A stretch of 64,000 nucleotides of DNA from Deltaproteobacteria bacterium (lineage in GTDB: Bacteria > Myxococcota > Myxococcia > Myxococcales > Anaeromyxobacteraceae). Below the pieces are notes generated by a model, which made no database searches, was not told the DNA's origin, and was given only the letters and a program-made list of their open reading frames with translations. The stretch is taken from contig JACRMN010000027.1 in the NCBI GenBank assembly GCA_016214955.1, forward strand, positions 62,001 through 126,000, read 5' to 3'. Both the position numbers and the translations under genes were made by a program. Shown here in pieces: positions 40,114 to 48,828 of this stretch. Each line of letters opens with the position of its first letter. Positions within the stretch are counted from its first letter, which is position 1.

Positions 40114-41442
40114 TCAGCGGCTGGGCAGGACGACGGCAACTCTGCGGTTGTCCGGCACCCAGGTCCGCGGGTGGATGGCGAGGTCGCCCATGCGGATCAC
40201 CACTTGCTGACCGGTGCTGCGGTGAAGGTCGAGAAGGAGCGCCACCCAGCGCGCTCGGGCCGGCCAATCCAGGTCGGGCCGTGCATGGCGCCGGGGAAAT
40301 CCCGCCGCCAGCTGCAGACCCACGAGGAGGGCTGCGACCCCACGCAGCGTTGCCAGGGGCCTCGGGCCGGGCCCCTGGAGGATCCTCGCCCACAGGAGCG
40401 TGGCCATGCAGGCGGGGAGGAACGCATACCGAACATCGGGCAGAAGAGAGCCCGACCCGCGCCGCAGGAGTGGCAGGTTGTACGACCGCGAGAGGGCAAC
40501 GAGCCCAAGCATGCCAAGCGCCCCTGCGCATCCCAGGGTGAGAGCCACTCCGGCCTCCCGATCGGTCCGCAGCTCGCGCAGGAGCAACGCGCCCACCCCG
40601 AGCATGCCGAGAGCGACCGCAGGCCAGTAGGCGGTCGGCGGCGCCACCTGGATCACGCCGGCCACGGAGGGGCCAGTGAAGGGCGCCACGATCAGTCGGG
40701 CGAAGGCGTTCTCCACGAAGAGGGAAGGGACCGAGGCAAGTCCGCCGAGATCGAAGCTGCCCGCGGCGGTCGAGGCGGCATGCGCGCCCACGGCGTTGAC
40801 CACGGCGGTCGCGGCGATGATCAGCGCTGCCGCGCCATGACCGGCGGAGCGGTGTCGCCACGCGAGGTACCCTGCCAGGGGCAACCAGACGAGCACGTGT
40901 CCGGACGACATCGCTACCAGGGCGAAGACGGTGATGCGCGCTCCTCGCATCACCGCTGGCCGCTCCACGAGGAGCAGGAAGGCGAGCAGCGCCAGCGGGT
41001 TGGGCAGGTTGCTGAGGTTGAGGAGAACGTCGGCAGTGCCCGGCGCCAGCGCGAGCAGAGCGGCCAGCAGCACGCGCTGCCAGCGGTGAGGTGCGATCCA
41101 GGAGAAGCCGCTGCGCGTCACATAGGCCATCGATCCCGCCCCAGCGAAGAGGCTGGCCCAGGCGTACACGAAGGGCGTGGCGTGGACAGGGAGCGCGGTT
41201 GCGGCCCAGGCCACCGCTCGTTCGAGCAGGAAGTGATAGCCGTACACTTGGGTGACGAGGCTGCGCGGTCCCGTTGCGATGGACTCGAAGAAGAACTCGG
41301 TTGCGTCCTCGGCCCAGAACTCGGCGCGGAACAGCGCCTCGGGGAAGCGCAGCGCCGCAACCGCTGCCACCGCGAGAAACGCCGAGACGAGCGCCATCAG
41401 GTCTCGCCGCGAGGCGCCGGGTGGGGCGGCTGGGACTGACAT
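40114..41442 (-). CDS. Polytopic membrane protein, unrecognised
   Basis: The 442-residue protein has about ten to twelve hydrophobic segments, starting with MALVSAFLAVAAVAALRFPE. An early acidic loop is FRAEFWAEDATEFFFESIATG. The acidic, aromatic loop after TM1 resembles the first periplasmic loop of GT-C glycosyltransferases (D/E-rich), but no signature confirms it. The gene is convergent with the two methyltransferases and shares their lower GC. It could be a polyprenyl-linked sugar transferase or flippase-like protein; family not assigned. ATG at 41442 without a strong ribosome-binding site. Confidence 0.65.
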   Translation of the reverse strand: MSVPAAPPGASRRDLMALVSAFLAVAAVAALRFPEALFRAEFWAEDATEFFFESIATGPRSLVTQVYGYHFLLERAVAWAATALPVHATPFVYAWASLFAGAGSMAYVTRSGFSWIAPHRWQRVLLAALLALAPGTADVLLNLSNLPNPLALLAFLLLVERPAVMRGARITVFALVAMSSGHVLVWLPLAGYLAWRHRSAGHGAAALIIAATAVVNAVGAHAASTAAGSFDLGGLASVPSLFVENAFARLIVAPFTGPSVAGVIQVAPPTAYWPAVALGMLGVGALLLRELRTDREAGVALTLGCAGALGMLGLVALSRSYNLPLLRRGSGSLLPDVRYAFLPACMATLLWARILQGPGPRPLATLRGVAALLVGLQLAAGFPRRHARPDLDWPARARWVALLLDLHRSTGQQVVIRMGDLAIHPRTWVPDNRRVAVVLPSR

Positions 41443-41542
41443 GTCGGGAGGATGCCACGGGGTTCCCGCCCGGGCGATACGGAGAGCGGCGATCGGGGTG
41501 CCGGGGAGGCTGCCAGGACGGCGCCGGCAGGCCCCGTCCGGC

Positions 41543-41571
41543 TTGACAGGGGGGGGCGCGCAACGTAACGA
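41543..41571 (+). promoter_or_regulatory. Promoter of the Rrf2-type regulator gene
   Basis: Consensus -35 TTGACA (41543-41548), 17-base spacer, -10-like TAACGA (41566-41571), ending 13 bases before the ATG at 41584. It overlaps the inverted repeat at 41558-41583, so a bound protein would occlude RNA polymerase. Confidence 0.55.
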
Positions 41572-41583
41572 ATATGGTTGCGC
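41558..41583. promoter_or_regulatory. Inverted-repeat operator of the Rrf2-type regulator
   Basis: GCGCAAC (41558-41564), 12-base spacer, GTTGCGC (41577-41583), directly abutting the start codon. The overlapping element ATGGTTGCGCATG (41574-41586) recurs with one mismatch at 42083-42095, upstream of the neighbouring oxidoreductase gene. Confidence 0.55.
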
Positions 41584-42012
41584 ATGAAGCCCAACAGCCG
41601 CTTCACCGTGGCCATCCACGTCCTCACCCTGCTGGCCCACGAGGCCGGCGGGGAGCCGGTCACCTCCGAGTACATCGCCGGGAGCGTCAACACCAACCCG
41701 GTGGTGATCCGGCGGCTGCTGGCGCTGCTGCGCCAGGCGAAGCTGGTTCGGTCGCAGGGGGGCCCGGGCGGCGGCTGGCAGCTCACCCAGCCGGCCCGCG
41801 CCATCACCCTGCGGGACGTGTACCGCGCGGTGCAGGGCGACCAGCTCTTCCCGATGCACGCCGGCGCGCCCAACCCCCGCTGCCCGGTGGGGGCCGGCAT
41901 CCAGGCCGCGCTGGGCGCGCCCTACGCCGAGGCGCGCCTGGCCCTGGAGCGGCAGCTGGGCCGCACCACCGTGGCCGACCTGCTGCGCGACGTCCGGGCC
42001 CAGGCCCGGTAG
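41584..42012 (+). CDS. Rrf2-family transcriptional regulator (no Fe-S cysteines)
   Basis: The 142-residue winged-helix protein starts MKPNSRFTVAIHVLTLLAHE, the Rrf2 N-terminus, with the recognition segment TNPVVIRRLLALLRQAKLVR and wing SQGGPGGGWQLTQPA. The three-Cys cluster loop of IscR/NsrR is absent (a single Cys is in NPRCPVG), so it is probably not an iron-sulfur sensor. This matches the YwnA-like subgroup, which often controls a neighbouring oxidoreductase. Its promoter overlaps an inverted repeat, implying autorepression, and a similar element precedes the downstream qorB-like gene. Confidence 0.87.
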   Translation: MKPNSRFTVAIHVLTLLAHEAGGEPVTSEYIAGSVNTNPVVIRRLLALLRQAKLVRSQGGPGGGWQLTQPARAITLRDVYRAVQGDQLFPMHAGAPNPRCPVGAGIQAALGAPYAEARLALERQLGRTTVADLLRDVRAQAR

Positions 42013-42052
42013 GGCCCCTCCGGCCGAAGGGCTTGCCAAGCGGAACCGATGC

Positions 42053-42095
42053 GGTTACGAATTGAGCTCATTCGCCACCGTGATGGTTGCGAATG
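42053..42095. promoter_or_regulatory. Operator region upstream of the QorB-like gene
   Basis: An imperfect palindrome GGTTACGAAT-TGAGCTC-ATTCGCCACC (42053-42079; 8 of 10 arm positions pair) is followed by ATGGTTGCGAATG (42083-42095). The latter matches the element before the Rrf2 gene in 12 of 13 positions. It ends 31 bases before the qorB-like start. Probable binding region of the adjacent Rrf2-type regulator. Confidence 0.5.
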
Positions 42096-42126
42096 GGCCG
42101 CCAACCGCCACGCAGGGGAGATCGCC

Positions 42127-42978
42127 ATGATCGTCGTCACCGCCGCCTCCGGCCACCTCGGCCGCCTCGTCATCGACCAGCTGCTCCGGAATGTGCCCGC
42201 CAGCCAGGTGGTCGCCGCCGTCCGCAGCCCCGACAAGGCGAAGGACCTGGCCGCCCGAGGCGTCACGGTCCGGGCTGCCGACTACTCCCGGCCCGAGACC
42301 CTGGGCCCGGCGCTGGACGGCGCCGAGAAGGTGCTGCTCATCTCCTCGAGCGAGGTGGGCAAGCGCTACGGGCAGCACGCCGCGGTGGTGAAGGCCGCGC
42401 AGGCCGCCGGGGTGAAGCTGCTCGCCTACACCAGCCTGCTGAGGGCCGACACCAGCAAGCTCGCCCTGGCCGCCGAGCACAAGGCCACCGAGGAGGCCAT
42501 TCGCGCCTCCGGCCTGTCCTTCGTCTTCCTCCGCAACGGCTGGTACCTGGAGAACTACACCGAGAACCTCGGCCCGGCGCTCCAGCACGGCGCCATGGTG
42601 GGCAGCGCCGGCACCGGCCGGATCGCCGCCGCGGCCCGCGCCGACTACGCCGCCGCCGCGGTGGCGGTGCTCACCGGGGCGCCCGGCAAGCCGGTGTACG
42701 AGCTGGCCGGCGACCAGCGCTTCACCATGGCGGAGCTGGCCGGCGAGGTCTCGCGTCAGGCGGGCAAGGCCATCCCCTACCAGGACCTGCCGGCCGACGA
42801 GTACCGCGCCGTCCTCACCGGCGCCGGTCTGCCCCCGCCGGTGGCCGACGTCTACGTGGACGCCGACGTCCAGGCAGCCCAGGGCGCCCTCGACGACGCC
42901 GGCGGCGACCTGCGCCGCCTCATCGGCCGCCCCACCACGCCCCTCGCCGACGCGGTGCGCGCGGCGCTGAAGCGCTGA
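42127..42978 (+). CDS. NAD(P)H-binding quinone oxidoreductase, QorB/NmrA-like
   Basis: The 283-residue Rossmann protein starts MIVVTAASGHLGRLVIDQLL (G-x-x-G-x-x-G). NAD(P)-discriminating AAVRSPDKAKDLA follows and the catalytic/structural segment is LLAYTSLLRADTSKLALAAE. Size and sequence pattern match QorB (YtfG) quinone oxidoreductase 2, about 286 residues. GGGGAGAT precedes the ATG at 42127. It is paired with the Rrf2 regulator and has a related operator upstream, so it is probably induced by electrophiles or quinones (inference). Confidence 0.85.
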   Translation: MIVVTAASGHLGRLVIDQLLRNVPASQVVAAVRSPDKAKDLAARGVTVRAADYSRPETLGPALDGAEKVLLISSSEVGKRYGQHAAVVKAAQAAGVKLLAYTSLLRADTSKLALAAEHKATEEAIRASGLSFVFLRNGWYLENYTENLGPALQHGAMVGSAGTGRIAAAARADYAAAAVAVLTGAPGKPVYELAGDQRFTMAELAGEVSRQAGKAIPYQDLPADEYRAVLTGAGLPPPVADVYVDADVQAAQGALDDAGGDLRRLIGRPTTPLADAVRAALKR

Positions 42979-43079
42979 AGGCGCAGCGGCCCCGCGCCCG
43001 GCTCGCCCGCTCCTCCTGCCCCCCTTTGCCGCGCTGCGCCCGCGGCGCCCCGCGACTAGCCTCCGGGCCGGGAGGAAGC

Positions 43080-43877
43080 ATGTCCGAGGCCAGCGAGCTC
43101 ATGGAGACCTGCGCCGAGGCGGCGCGCCGCGGCGGCGCGGTGCTGCGCGCCCGCTTCGGCGGCAGGCGGGTCATCGACTACAAGGGGGGCATCGACCTCG
43201 TCACCGACGCCGACCGCGCCAGCGAAGAGGCGGTGGTGGGCTTCCTGCGGGCCGGCCACCCGGCCGCCGCCATCCTGGCCGAGGAGTCGGGCCAGAGCGG
43301 CTCCGAGGACGCGGCGCTGCGCTTCGTGGTCGACCCCCTCGACGGCACCACCAACTACGCCCACGGCCTGCCCCACTTCGCCGTCAACGTCGCCGCCATG
43401 GACGCCCGCGGCGTGGTGGCCGGTGCCACGCTCGACCCGCTGCGGGGCGAGCTCTTCCTGGCGGCGCGTGGCGAGGGGGCCACCTGCAACGGCGAGCGCA
43501 TCCAGGTCTCGCGGACGCCGGAGCTGGTGCGGGCGCTGCTGGTCACCGGCTTCCCCTACGACGTCCACCAGAACTACGAGATGCCGCTGCGCATCTTCGG
43601 GGAGTACATGCGGCGCGCCCGCGCCATCCGGCGCATGGGCGCCGCCGCCCTCGACCTGGCCTACGTGGCCTGCGGCCGCTTCGACGGGTACTGGGAGATG
43701 CGGCTCAAGCCCTGGGACCTGGCGCCGGGCATCCTGCTGGTGCGCGAGGCCGGCGGGCTGGTGGCCGACTTCGACGGCGGCGACGACATGCTGCGGCGCG
43801 GAGACATCTGCGCCGCCAACCACGACCTGCAGGGCCGGCTGCTGGCGGTCCTGGCCGAGGTGCGGCGCGGGCTGTAG
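43080..43877 (+). CDS. Inositol monophosphatase family phosphatase
   Basis: The 265-residue Mg-dependent phosphatase has IDLVTDADRASEEAV, the metal-site ILAEESG, the signature VVDPLDGTTNYAHGLPHFAV and the C-terminal KPWDLAPGILLVREAGG. All metal-binding acidic residues of SuhB/IMPase are present. The start codon ATG at 43080 is preceded by GGGAGGAAGC. It may hydrolyse inositol phosphates, or act as a SuhB-like factor in rRNA transcription. No operon context. Confidence 0.92.
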   Translation: MSEASELMETCAEAARRGGAVLRARFGGRRVIDYKGGIDLVTDADRASEEAVVGFLRAGHPAAAILAEESGQSGSEDAALRFVVDPLDGTTNYAHGLPHFAVNVAAMDARGVVAGATLDPLRGELFLAARGEGATCNGERIQVSRTPELVRALLVTGFPYDVHQNYEMPLRIFGEYMRRARAIRRMGAAALDLAYVACGRFDGYWEMRLKPWDLAPGILLVREAGGLVADFDGGDDMLRRGDICAANHDLQGRLLAVLAEVRRGL

Positions 43878-43909
43878 CCCCACGGCCAGGCAGGGCCGCC
43901 GCGCCGCGC

Positions 43910-45364
43910 CTACTCGAGCCTCAGCTCCGCCGCCAGGCAGCGCTGCAGCTTCGCCGCCTGGCGCAGCGCCTCGCGGAGCATGAGCCTGTCGAGCTTGTGC
44001 AGCGCGCGCGGATCCACCCGGTTGGCCGCCTGGTCCTCGCCGCGCGGCAGGCGCAGCCGCAGCCGGTGGACGAAGTAGAAGCCCTCGAGGAGGGCAGCCA
44101 GCTCCTCGGGCGAGAGCCGGAGCCCGGCGGAGACGGCGCGAAGCCGCTCGGCGGTGCTGGTCTGCGGGAGGCGGTGGACGAGCGCCAGCACGCGGGCGGC
44201 GTCGGCGAAGATGCGGGAGCCGGAGCGCTTGAGGTCGAGGGTGTGGCGGTGCGGGCCCGAGCGGTCGACGACGAAGTCGCGGATCCGGCCCAGCGGCGGC
44301 CGCAGCTCCAGCGCCGCCTCGGCGTGCAGCCGCACGAAGAGGCCGTCGCGCGGGATCGCCGCCAGCACCCCCTCGCGCAGCCGCTCCACCAGCGCCTCGC
44401 TTCCCCAGAGCGGCCGCAGGTCGAGGGCGATGACGCTGTCGAGGATGGCCTGCGGCGTCGGCTCCGCGATCCAGCGGCCGAAGGCGGCGCGCCACTCCCC
44501 GAGGGAGAGGCACCAGCGGGGGTTCCCGGCCATCGCCTCCCCCTTGCAGAGCGGGAAGCCGCAGGCCGCCAGCCACTGGTTGGCGGTGCGGGCGAAGGGG
44601 AGCAGCGCCTCCCGCACCGCCGGCGCGTCGCCGGGCGGAGCGTCGAAGACGATGGCGTTGTCCTGGTCGGTGGCGCGCGTCTGCTCCATGCGCCCCTCCG
44701 AGCCCATGGCCACCCAGCAGGTGGGGACCGGTGGCAGCTCGTGCGCGTCGGAGGCCAGCTCCAGGACGCGGATGGTGAGCAGGTCGTTCAGGGTCGAGAC
44801 CAGGTGGGTGAGGGTCTCGGCCGCGAGCCCCTGGGCCAGGAGCGAGTCGGCGACGCTGCGGATGACGGCGGCCGCCTCCTGCAGGCCGCGCAGGTCGGTG
44901 GCGGCGGCCAGCCGGGCGCTCACCTCCTGGATCCCCACCCGCCGCAGGCCGAAGAGGTCTCCGCGCGCCACCACGCCCACCAGCCGGCCGTCGCCGTCCA
45001 CCACCACCACCCGGCCCACCCCGTGGCGGGCCATGGTGAGCGCGGCCTGGTGAGCCGTGGCCTGGGGGCGCAGGGCCAGGAGGCCGGCGGTCATCACCGA
45101 GGCCACCGGCTCGGAGAGGCTGCGCCCGGCCAGGGTCACGCGCCGCAGCACGTCGCGCAGGGTGAAGATGCCGAGGGGCACGCGGTCGGGGGTGATCACC
45201 ACCACCGCGCCTCGCTGCAGCCGGTCCATCGTGGCCAGCGCCTGGCCCACGGTGGCGTCGAGCGGCACCACCGCCGGCTCGGGCTGGGCGATGGCGGCGA
45301 GCGGGCTGAACATCGTCAGCGCCCCCGCGGCCGGCGGGGCCCCCGTGCCCTCCCTGGCGGTCAT
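43910..45364 (-). CDS. CBS-domain nucleotidyltransferase-like protein (DUF294)
   Basis: The 484-residue soluble protein has two N-terminal CBS domains (about 30-145, with GVGRVVVVDGDGRLVGVVAR). A DUF294-type nucleotidyltransferase domain follows with GSEGRMEQTRATDQDNAIVF, the GS-x-G-R-x-E...D-x-D pattern. A helical C-terminal domain (DUF294_C-like, FYFVHRLRLRLPRGEDQAAN) completes it. Such proteins are often next to sodium:solute symporters or receiver/kinase genes, as here. The ATG overlaps the receiver stop (ATGA). It may uridylylate or adenylylate a signalling partner in response to adenine nucleotides bound by CBS (inference). Confidence 0.85.
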   Translation of the reverse strand: MTAREGTGAPPAAGALTMFSPLAAIAQPEPAVVPLDATVGQALATMDRLQRGAVVVITPDRVPLGIFTLRDVLRRVTLAGRSLSEPVASVMTAGLLALRPQATAHQAALTMARHGVGRVVVVDGDGRLVGVVARGDLFGLRRVGIQEVSARLAAATDLRGLQEAAAVIRSVADSLLAQGLAAETLTHLVSTLNDLLTIRVLELASDAHELPPVPTCWVAMGSEGRMEQTRATDQDNAIVFDAPPGDAPAVREALLPFARTANQWLAACGFPLCKGEAMAGNPRWCLSLGEWRAAFGRWIAEPTPQAILDSVIALDLRPLWGSEALVERLREGVLAAIPRDGLFVRLHAEAALELRPPLGRIRDFVVDRSGPHRHTLDLKRSGSRIFADAARVLALVHRLPQTSTAERLRAVSAGLRLSPEELAALLEGFYFVHRLRLRLPRGEDQAANRVDPRALHKLDRLMLREALRQAAKLQRCLAAELRLE

Positions 45365-45735
45365 GGTGTCTGCCCCAGGAGCCGGCGCACGTGCTCCAGG
45401 AGCTCGTGGGTGGAGAAGGGCTTGGTCAGGTAGAGGTCGGCGCCGAGCCTGAGTCCCTTCTGGGCCTCGGTGTCCCGGCCCCGGGCGGTGAGCATCAGCA
45501 CCTTGATGCCGGCGGCCGCGGGGTCGGCCCGGAGGCGACGGCACACCTCGAACCCGCTCATGGTGGGGAGCATGATGTCGAGGACCACCAGCGCCGGCGG
45601 CCGCCGGGCCACCACCTCCAGCGCCGCCTCGCCGTCGGCGGCGGTGTCCACCTCGAACCCCTCGCGCTGCAGCAGGTACTGGAGCGAGAGGACGATGCTG
45701 GGCTCGTCGTCCACCACCAGGACGCGATGTGCCAT
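45361..45735 (-). CDS. Single-domain response regulator (receiver only)
   Basis: The 124-residue CheY-like receiver has the acidic pocket DDE (9-11), phosphorylated D53 in LVVLDIMLP, T83 in MLTARG and K105 in LTKPF. It has no output domain, so it signals by protein contact, plausibly to the CBS/nucleotidyltransferase protein encoded next with a 4-base overlap. The upstream gene encodes the probable cognate kinase, 6 bases away. Confidence 0.92.
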   Translation of the reverse strand: MAHRVLVVDDEPSIVLSLQYLLQREGFEVDTAADGEAALEVVARRPPALVVLDIMLPTMSGFEVCRRLRADPAAAGIKVLMLTARGRDTEAQKGLRLGADLYLTKPFSTHELLEHVRRLLGQTP

Positions 45736-45741
45736 GGCGCC

Positions 45742-48516
45742 TCAACCTCCTCGGGCGGTGACCATCGTGGTCGCCCCGGCGCGACCCGGCGACGCGACCG
45801 GCAGCGAGAAGCAGAACGTGGCGCCCGGCCCCGCCCGCTCCTCCAGCCACAGCCGACCGCCGAAGTGCTCGACGATGCGGCGGCTGATGGGCAGGCCCAG
45901 GCCGGTGCCGCGCGGCTTGCCGGTGAGGGTCTCGCCCGCCTGGCGGAAGCGCTCGAAGATGGTCTCCCGATCCGGAGGGGCCACGCCCGGGCCGTCGTCC
46001 TGCACCTCGACCCGCAGCTCGGCGCCCCGCTCCGCGAGCCTGATCTCCACGAGCCCCCGCTCCGGTGCGCAGAACTTGACGGCGTTCGACAGCAGGTTGA
46101 CGAGCACCTGCATCAGCCGGTCGCGGTCGGCCCGGACCCTGGGCAGCCCCTCCGCCAGCCGCAGCGAGAGGCGGGCCCCTCGGTCGCGGAAGAGCTGGCT
46201 GGTGGCCTCGGCGGCCTCGCGGACCACCTCGGCCACGTCGAGCTCGCTGGTGTGCCACTCGGCGCTGCCCGACTCGATCTTGGCCAGGTCCAGGGTCTGG
46301 TTGATGAGCCGGGTGAGACGCTCGGCCTCCTTGACGATCACGCCCAGGAAGCGCCGCCGATCCTCGAGCCGGGTGCGCGGGTCGTCGTGGAGGATCTCGG
46401 ACAGGGCGCGGATGGCGGTGAGCGGCGTTCGCAGCTCATGGGTGACGTTGGAGATGAAGTCGTCCTTCAGCCGGTCCAGCTCCTGCAGGCGGGCGTTGGC
46501 GGCCCGCAGCTCGGCGGTGGCCTCCCGCAGCTCGCGCGACTGCTGCTCGAGCTGGCGGCTGTAGGCGCGCACCTGCGAGGCCTCGTCGAGGATGTCCATG
46601 ACCTCGTCGAGGCCGGGCGGCTCCTCCTGGACCACGGAGGAGACGAGCACCCGCGCCGATGCGCCGCCGATGGCGCCGGCGAGCTGGGTCTCGGCGAAGT
46701 GGACCAGCTCCGCGTCGGGGCGCAGCTCCGCCACTGCTTCCCGGCCGCGCCGCCGGGCCAGCGCCAGGAAGGCCTCCTGGGCGCGCTCCGGCCCCAGGAA
46801 CCGGCCGGTCAGGGCCAGGAGGTCCTCGACCGAGGCGCTGCCGCGCCAGTACGGAGGCCGCTCCGGGCTCTGGGTGTGGCGCAGCACGTCGACGAAGAGG
46901 CTGGCCTGGCTCGCCTCCGCCACCCCCGGGCGCCGGGCGATGGAGACGCCCACGTAGGCGGCGCAGTTGGCCAGCATGCTCCAGAAGAGCCCGTGCGAGA
47001 TGTCGTCGAGACCGGTGAAGCCGAAGAGCTGGTGCGGGCGCAGCAGCCAGATCCCCAGCGGCCCCTCCTCCAGGAAGCTGTGCGGGAGCCAGCCCGACCG
47101 GGCGAAGGAGGGGAGCAGCAGCGTGTAGCACCACACCGCGAAGCCGCTCAGCAGGCCGGCCATGGCGCCGGCGCGGGTTCCGCTGCGCCAGAAGATGCCG
47201 CCGAGGATGGCCGGGGCGAACTGCGCCACCGCCGCGAAGGAGATGAGCCCGATGGCCACCAGCGCGTAGGCCTCGCCGGCGATGCGGAAGTAGGCGTACC
47301 CCAGCAGCAGGATGGCGGTGATGGCCAGGCGCCGGATGTTGACCAGCAGCCGCGACACGTCCTGGCGCTCGTTGAGCCGCAGCCAGCGGAGGCGCAGCAG
47401 CACCGGCATCACCAGGTCGTTGCAGACCATGGTGGAGAGGGCGATGGTCTCGACGATCACCATGCCGGTCCCGGCCGAGAGGCCGCCGATGAAGGCGAAG
47501 AGCGCCAGCTCCTGCCGGTGCTGGGACATGGGCACCGTGAGGACGAAGGTGTCGGCGTCGACGCCGGCCGGGAAGAGCATCAGGCCTCCCAGCGCCACCG
47601 GCAGCACGAAGACGTTGATGAGCAGGAGGTAGAGCGGGAAGAGCCAGATCGCCTTGGCCAGGTGGTTCTCGTCCACGTTCTCGACGACCGCGATCTGGAA
47701 CTGGCGGGGGAGGAACATCACCGAGAGCATCGAGAGCACGGTCAGGAAGGCCCAGGTGCCGTAGCCGGCCCCGGCGCTGCCCACCTCCAGGAGGGGCCGC
47801 AGGCGCGCCACCTCCTGCGCCTTGCGGAAGATGTCGCCGAAGCCCTGGTAGATGCCGAAGGTGACGAAGGCCCCCACCACCAGGAAGGCCAGCAGCTTCA
47901 CCACCGACTCGAAGGCGATGGCGGCCACCAGCCCCTCATGGCGCTCGGTGGCGTCGAGGTGGCGCGTGCCGAAGAGGATGGTGAAGGCCGCCAGGATCAT
48001 GGCGATGTACAGGGCGCTGTCCTGGAAGGCGTGGTGGGCCACCGCCTGGGCCGGCATCACGATCTCCGGGTAGTGGAGCAGGATGGCGAAGCTCCCGGAG
48101 ATGGCCTTGAGCTGGAGCGAGATGTAGGGGATGACGCCGAGCACCGCGATGATGGTCACCAGGCCGCCGAGCAGCTGGCTCTTGCCGTAGCGCGAGGCGA
48201 CGAAGTCGGCGATGGAGGTGATGCGGTAGGCGTGGCTGATGCGGATGATCTTCCGCATGGCGTACCACCACAGCGCCGCCGCCAGGGTCGGGCCCAGGTA
48301 GACCGGCAGGAAGCCGATGCCGCTGGAGGCGGCCCGTCCCACGCTGCCGTAGAAGGTCCAGGTGGTGCAGTACACCGCCAGCGAGAGGGAGTAGATCCAG
48401 GGGTTGGCGATCACCGAGCGCCCGGCCTCGGCCCGGCGGTCGCCCCAGTGGGCGATGGCGAAGAGCACGCCCAGGTAGGCGAAGGAGACGGCGACGATCA
48501 CCCAGCCGCGCAGCAC
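45742..48516 (-). CDS. Sodium:solute symporter / histidine kinase fusion (CbrA/CrbS-like)
   Basis: The 924-residue hybrid starts at the GTG at 48516 (GGAGC ribosome-binding site inside the upstream gene end). Residues ~1-520 form a 13-TM solute:sodium symporter domain (IYSLSLAVYCTTWTFYGSVG, LAAFTILFGTRHLDATERHE). A linker coiled coil follows (VRAYSRQLEQQSRELREATA). The kinase core has the phospho-accepting H693 in SNVTHELRTPLTAI and ATPase boxes LLSNAVKF, DDGPGV and GTGLGLPISRRIVEHFGG. The CbrA/CrbS family senses or transports nutrients and, in Vibrio and Pseudomonas, controls histidine or acetate use (acs). The partner response regulator follows immediately. Confidence 0.92.
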   Translation of the reverse strand: MLRGWVIVAVSFAYLGVLFAIAHWGDRRAEAGRSVIANPWIYSLSLAVYCTTWTFYGSVGRAASSGIGFLPVYLGPTLAAALWWYAMRKIIRISHAYRITSIADFVASRYGKSQLLGGLVTIIAVLGVIPYISLQLKAISGSFAILLHYPEIVMPAQAVAHHAFQDSALYIAMILAAFTILFGTRHLDATERHEGLVAAIAFESVVKLLAFLVVGAFVTFGIYQGFGDIFRKAQEVARLRPLLEVGSAGAGYGTWAFLTVLSMLSVMFLPRQFQIAVVENVDENHLAKAIWLFPLYLLLINVFVLPVALGGLMLFPAGVDADTFVLTVPMSQHRQELALFAFIGGLSAGTGMVIVETIALSTMVCNDLVMPVLLRLRWLRLNERQDVSRLLVNIRRLAITAILLLGYAYFRIAGEAYALVAIGLISFAAVAQFAPAILGGIFWRSGTRAGAMAGLLSGFAVWCYTLLLPSFARSGWLPHSFLEEGPLGIWLLRPHQLFGFTGLDDISHGLFWSMLANCAAYVGVSIARRPGVAEASQASLFVDVLRHTQSPERPPYWRGSASVEDLLALTGRFLGPERAQEAFLALARRRGREAVAELRPDAELVHFAETQLAGAIGGASARVLVSSVVQEEPPGLDEVMDILDEASQVRAYSRQLEQQSRELREATAELRAANARLQELDRLKDDFISNVTHELRTPLTAIRALSEILHDDPRTRLEDRRRFLGVIVKEAERLTRLINQTLDLAKIESGSAEWHTSELDVAEVVREAAEATSQLFRDRGARLSLRLAEGLPRVRADRDRLMQVLVNLLSNAVKFCAPERGLVEIRLAERGAELRVEVQDDGPGVAPPDRETIFERFRQAGETLTGKPRGTGLGLPISRRIVEHFGGRLWLEERAGPGATFCFSLPVASPGRAGATTMVTARGG

Positions 48517-48520
48517 GGGG

Positions 48521-48721
48521 TCAGCTCCGCTTGCGCTCGACGACGAGCGCCAGGATGGCGATGAGCAGCGTCCAGACGCCGAAGAGGTAGACGTAGACGA
48601 GCGGGATGCCTGCAACCGTGACCCGGCGGGCGAAGAGGAAGAGCACCGGGTAGTTGAGCAGCACGCAGCCCAGCAGGAAGGTGGCGACCAGGCGCTCCCC
48701 TGTCATGCCCGAACGCTTCAT
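48521..48721 (-). CDS. Small two-helix membrane protein preceding the SSS-kinase
   Basis: The 66-residue protein starts MKRSGMTGERLVATFLLGCV and has two transmembrane helices (about 10-29 and 36-58), ending in a basic ALVVERKRS tail. It lies 4 bases before the SSS-kinase GTG. Its place mirrors that of small DUF485/DUF4212-type proteins co-encoded with sodium:solute symporters such as ActP (yjcH-actP), so it may be a transporter accessory. Family assignment is tentative. Confidence 0.7.
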   Translation of the reverse strand: MKRSGMTGERLVATFLLGCVLLNYPVLFLFARRVTVAGIPLVYVYLFGVWTLLIAILALVVERKRS

Positions 48722-48828
48722 GGCGCGACCTCGCTGGTGGACCGGGCCAGCGTACACCCCGTGCCCCGCGCTTCCACGCCCCTGCCCCGGCAGGGCTCCC
48801 TCGCTCGCCCCGGGGAAGGCGGAGGGCG

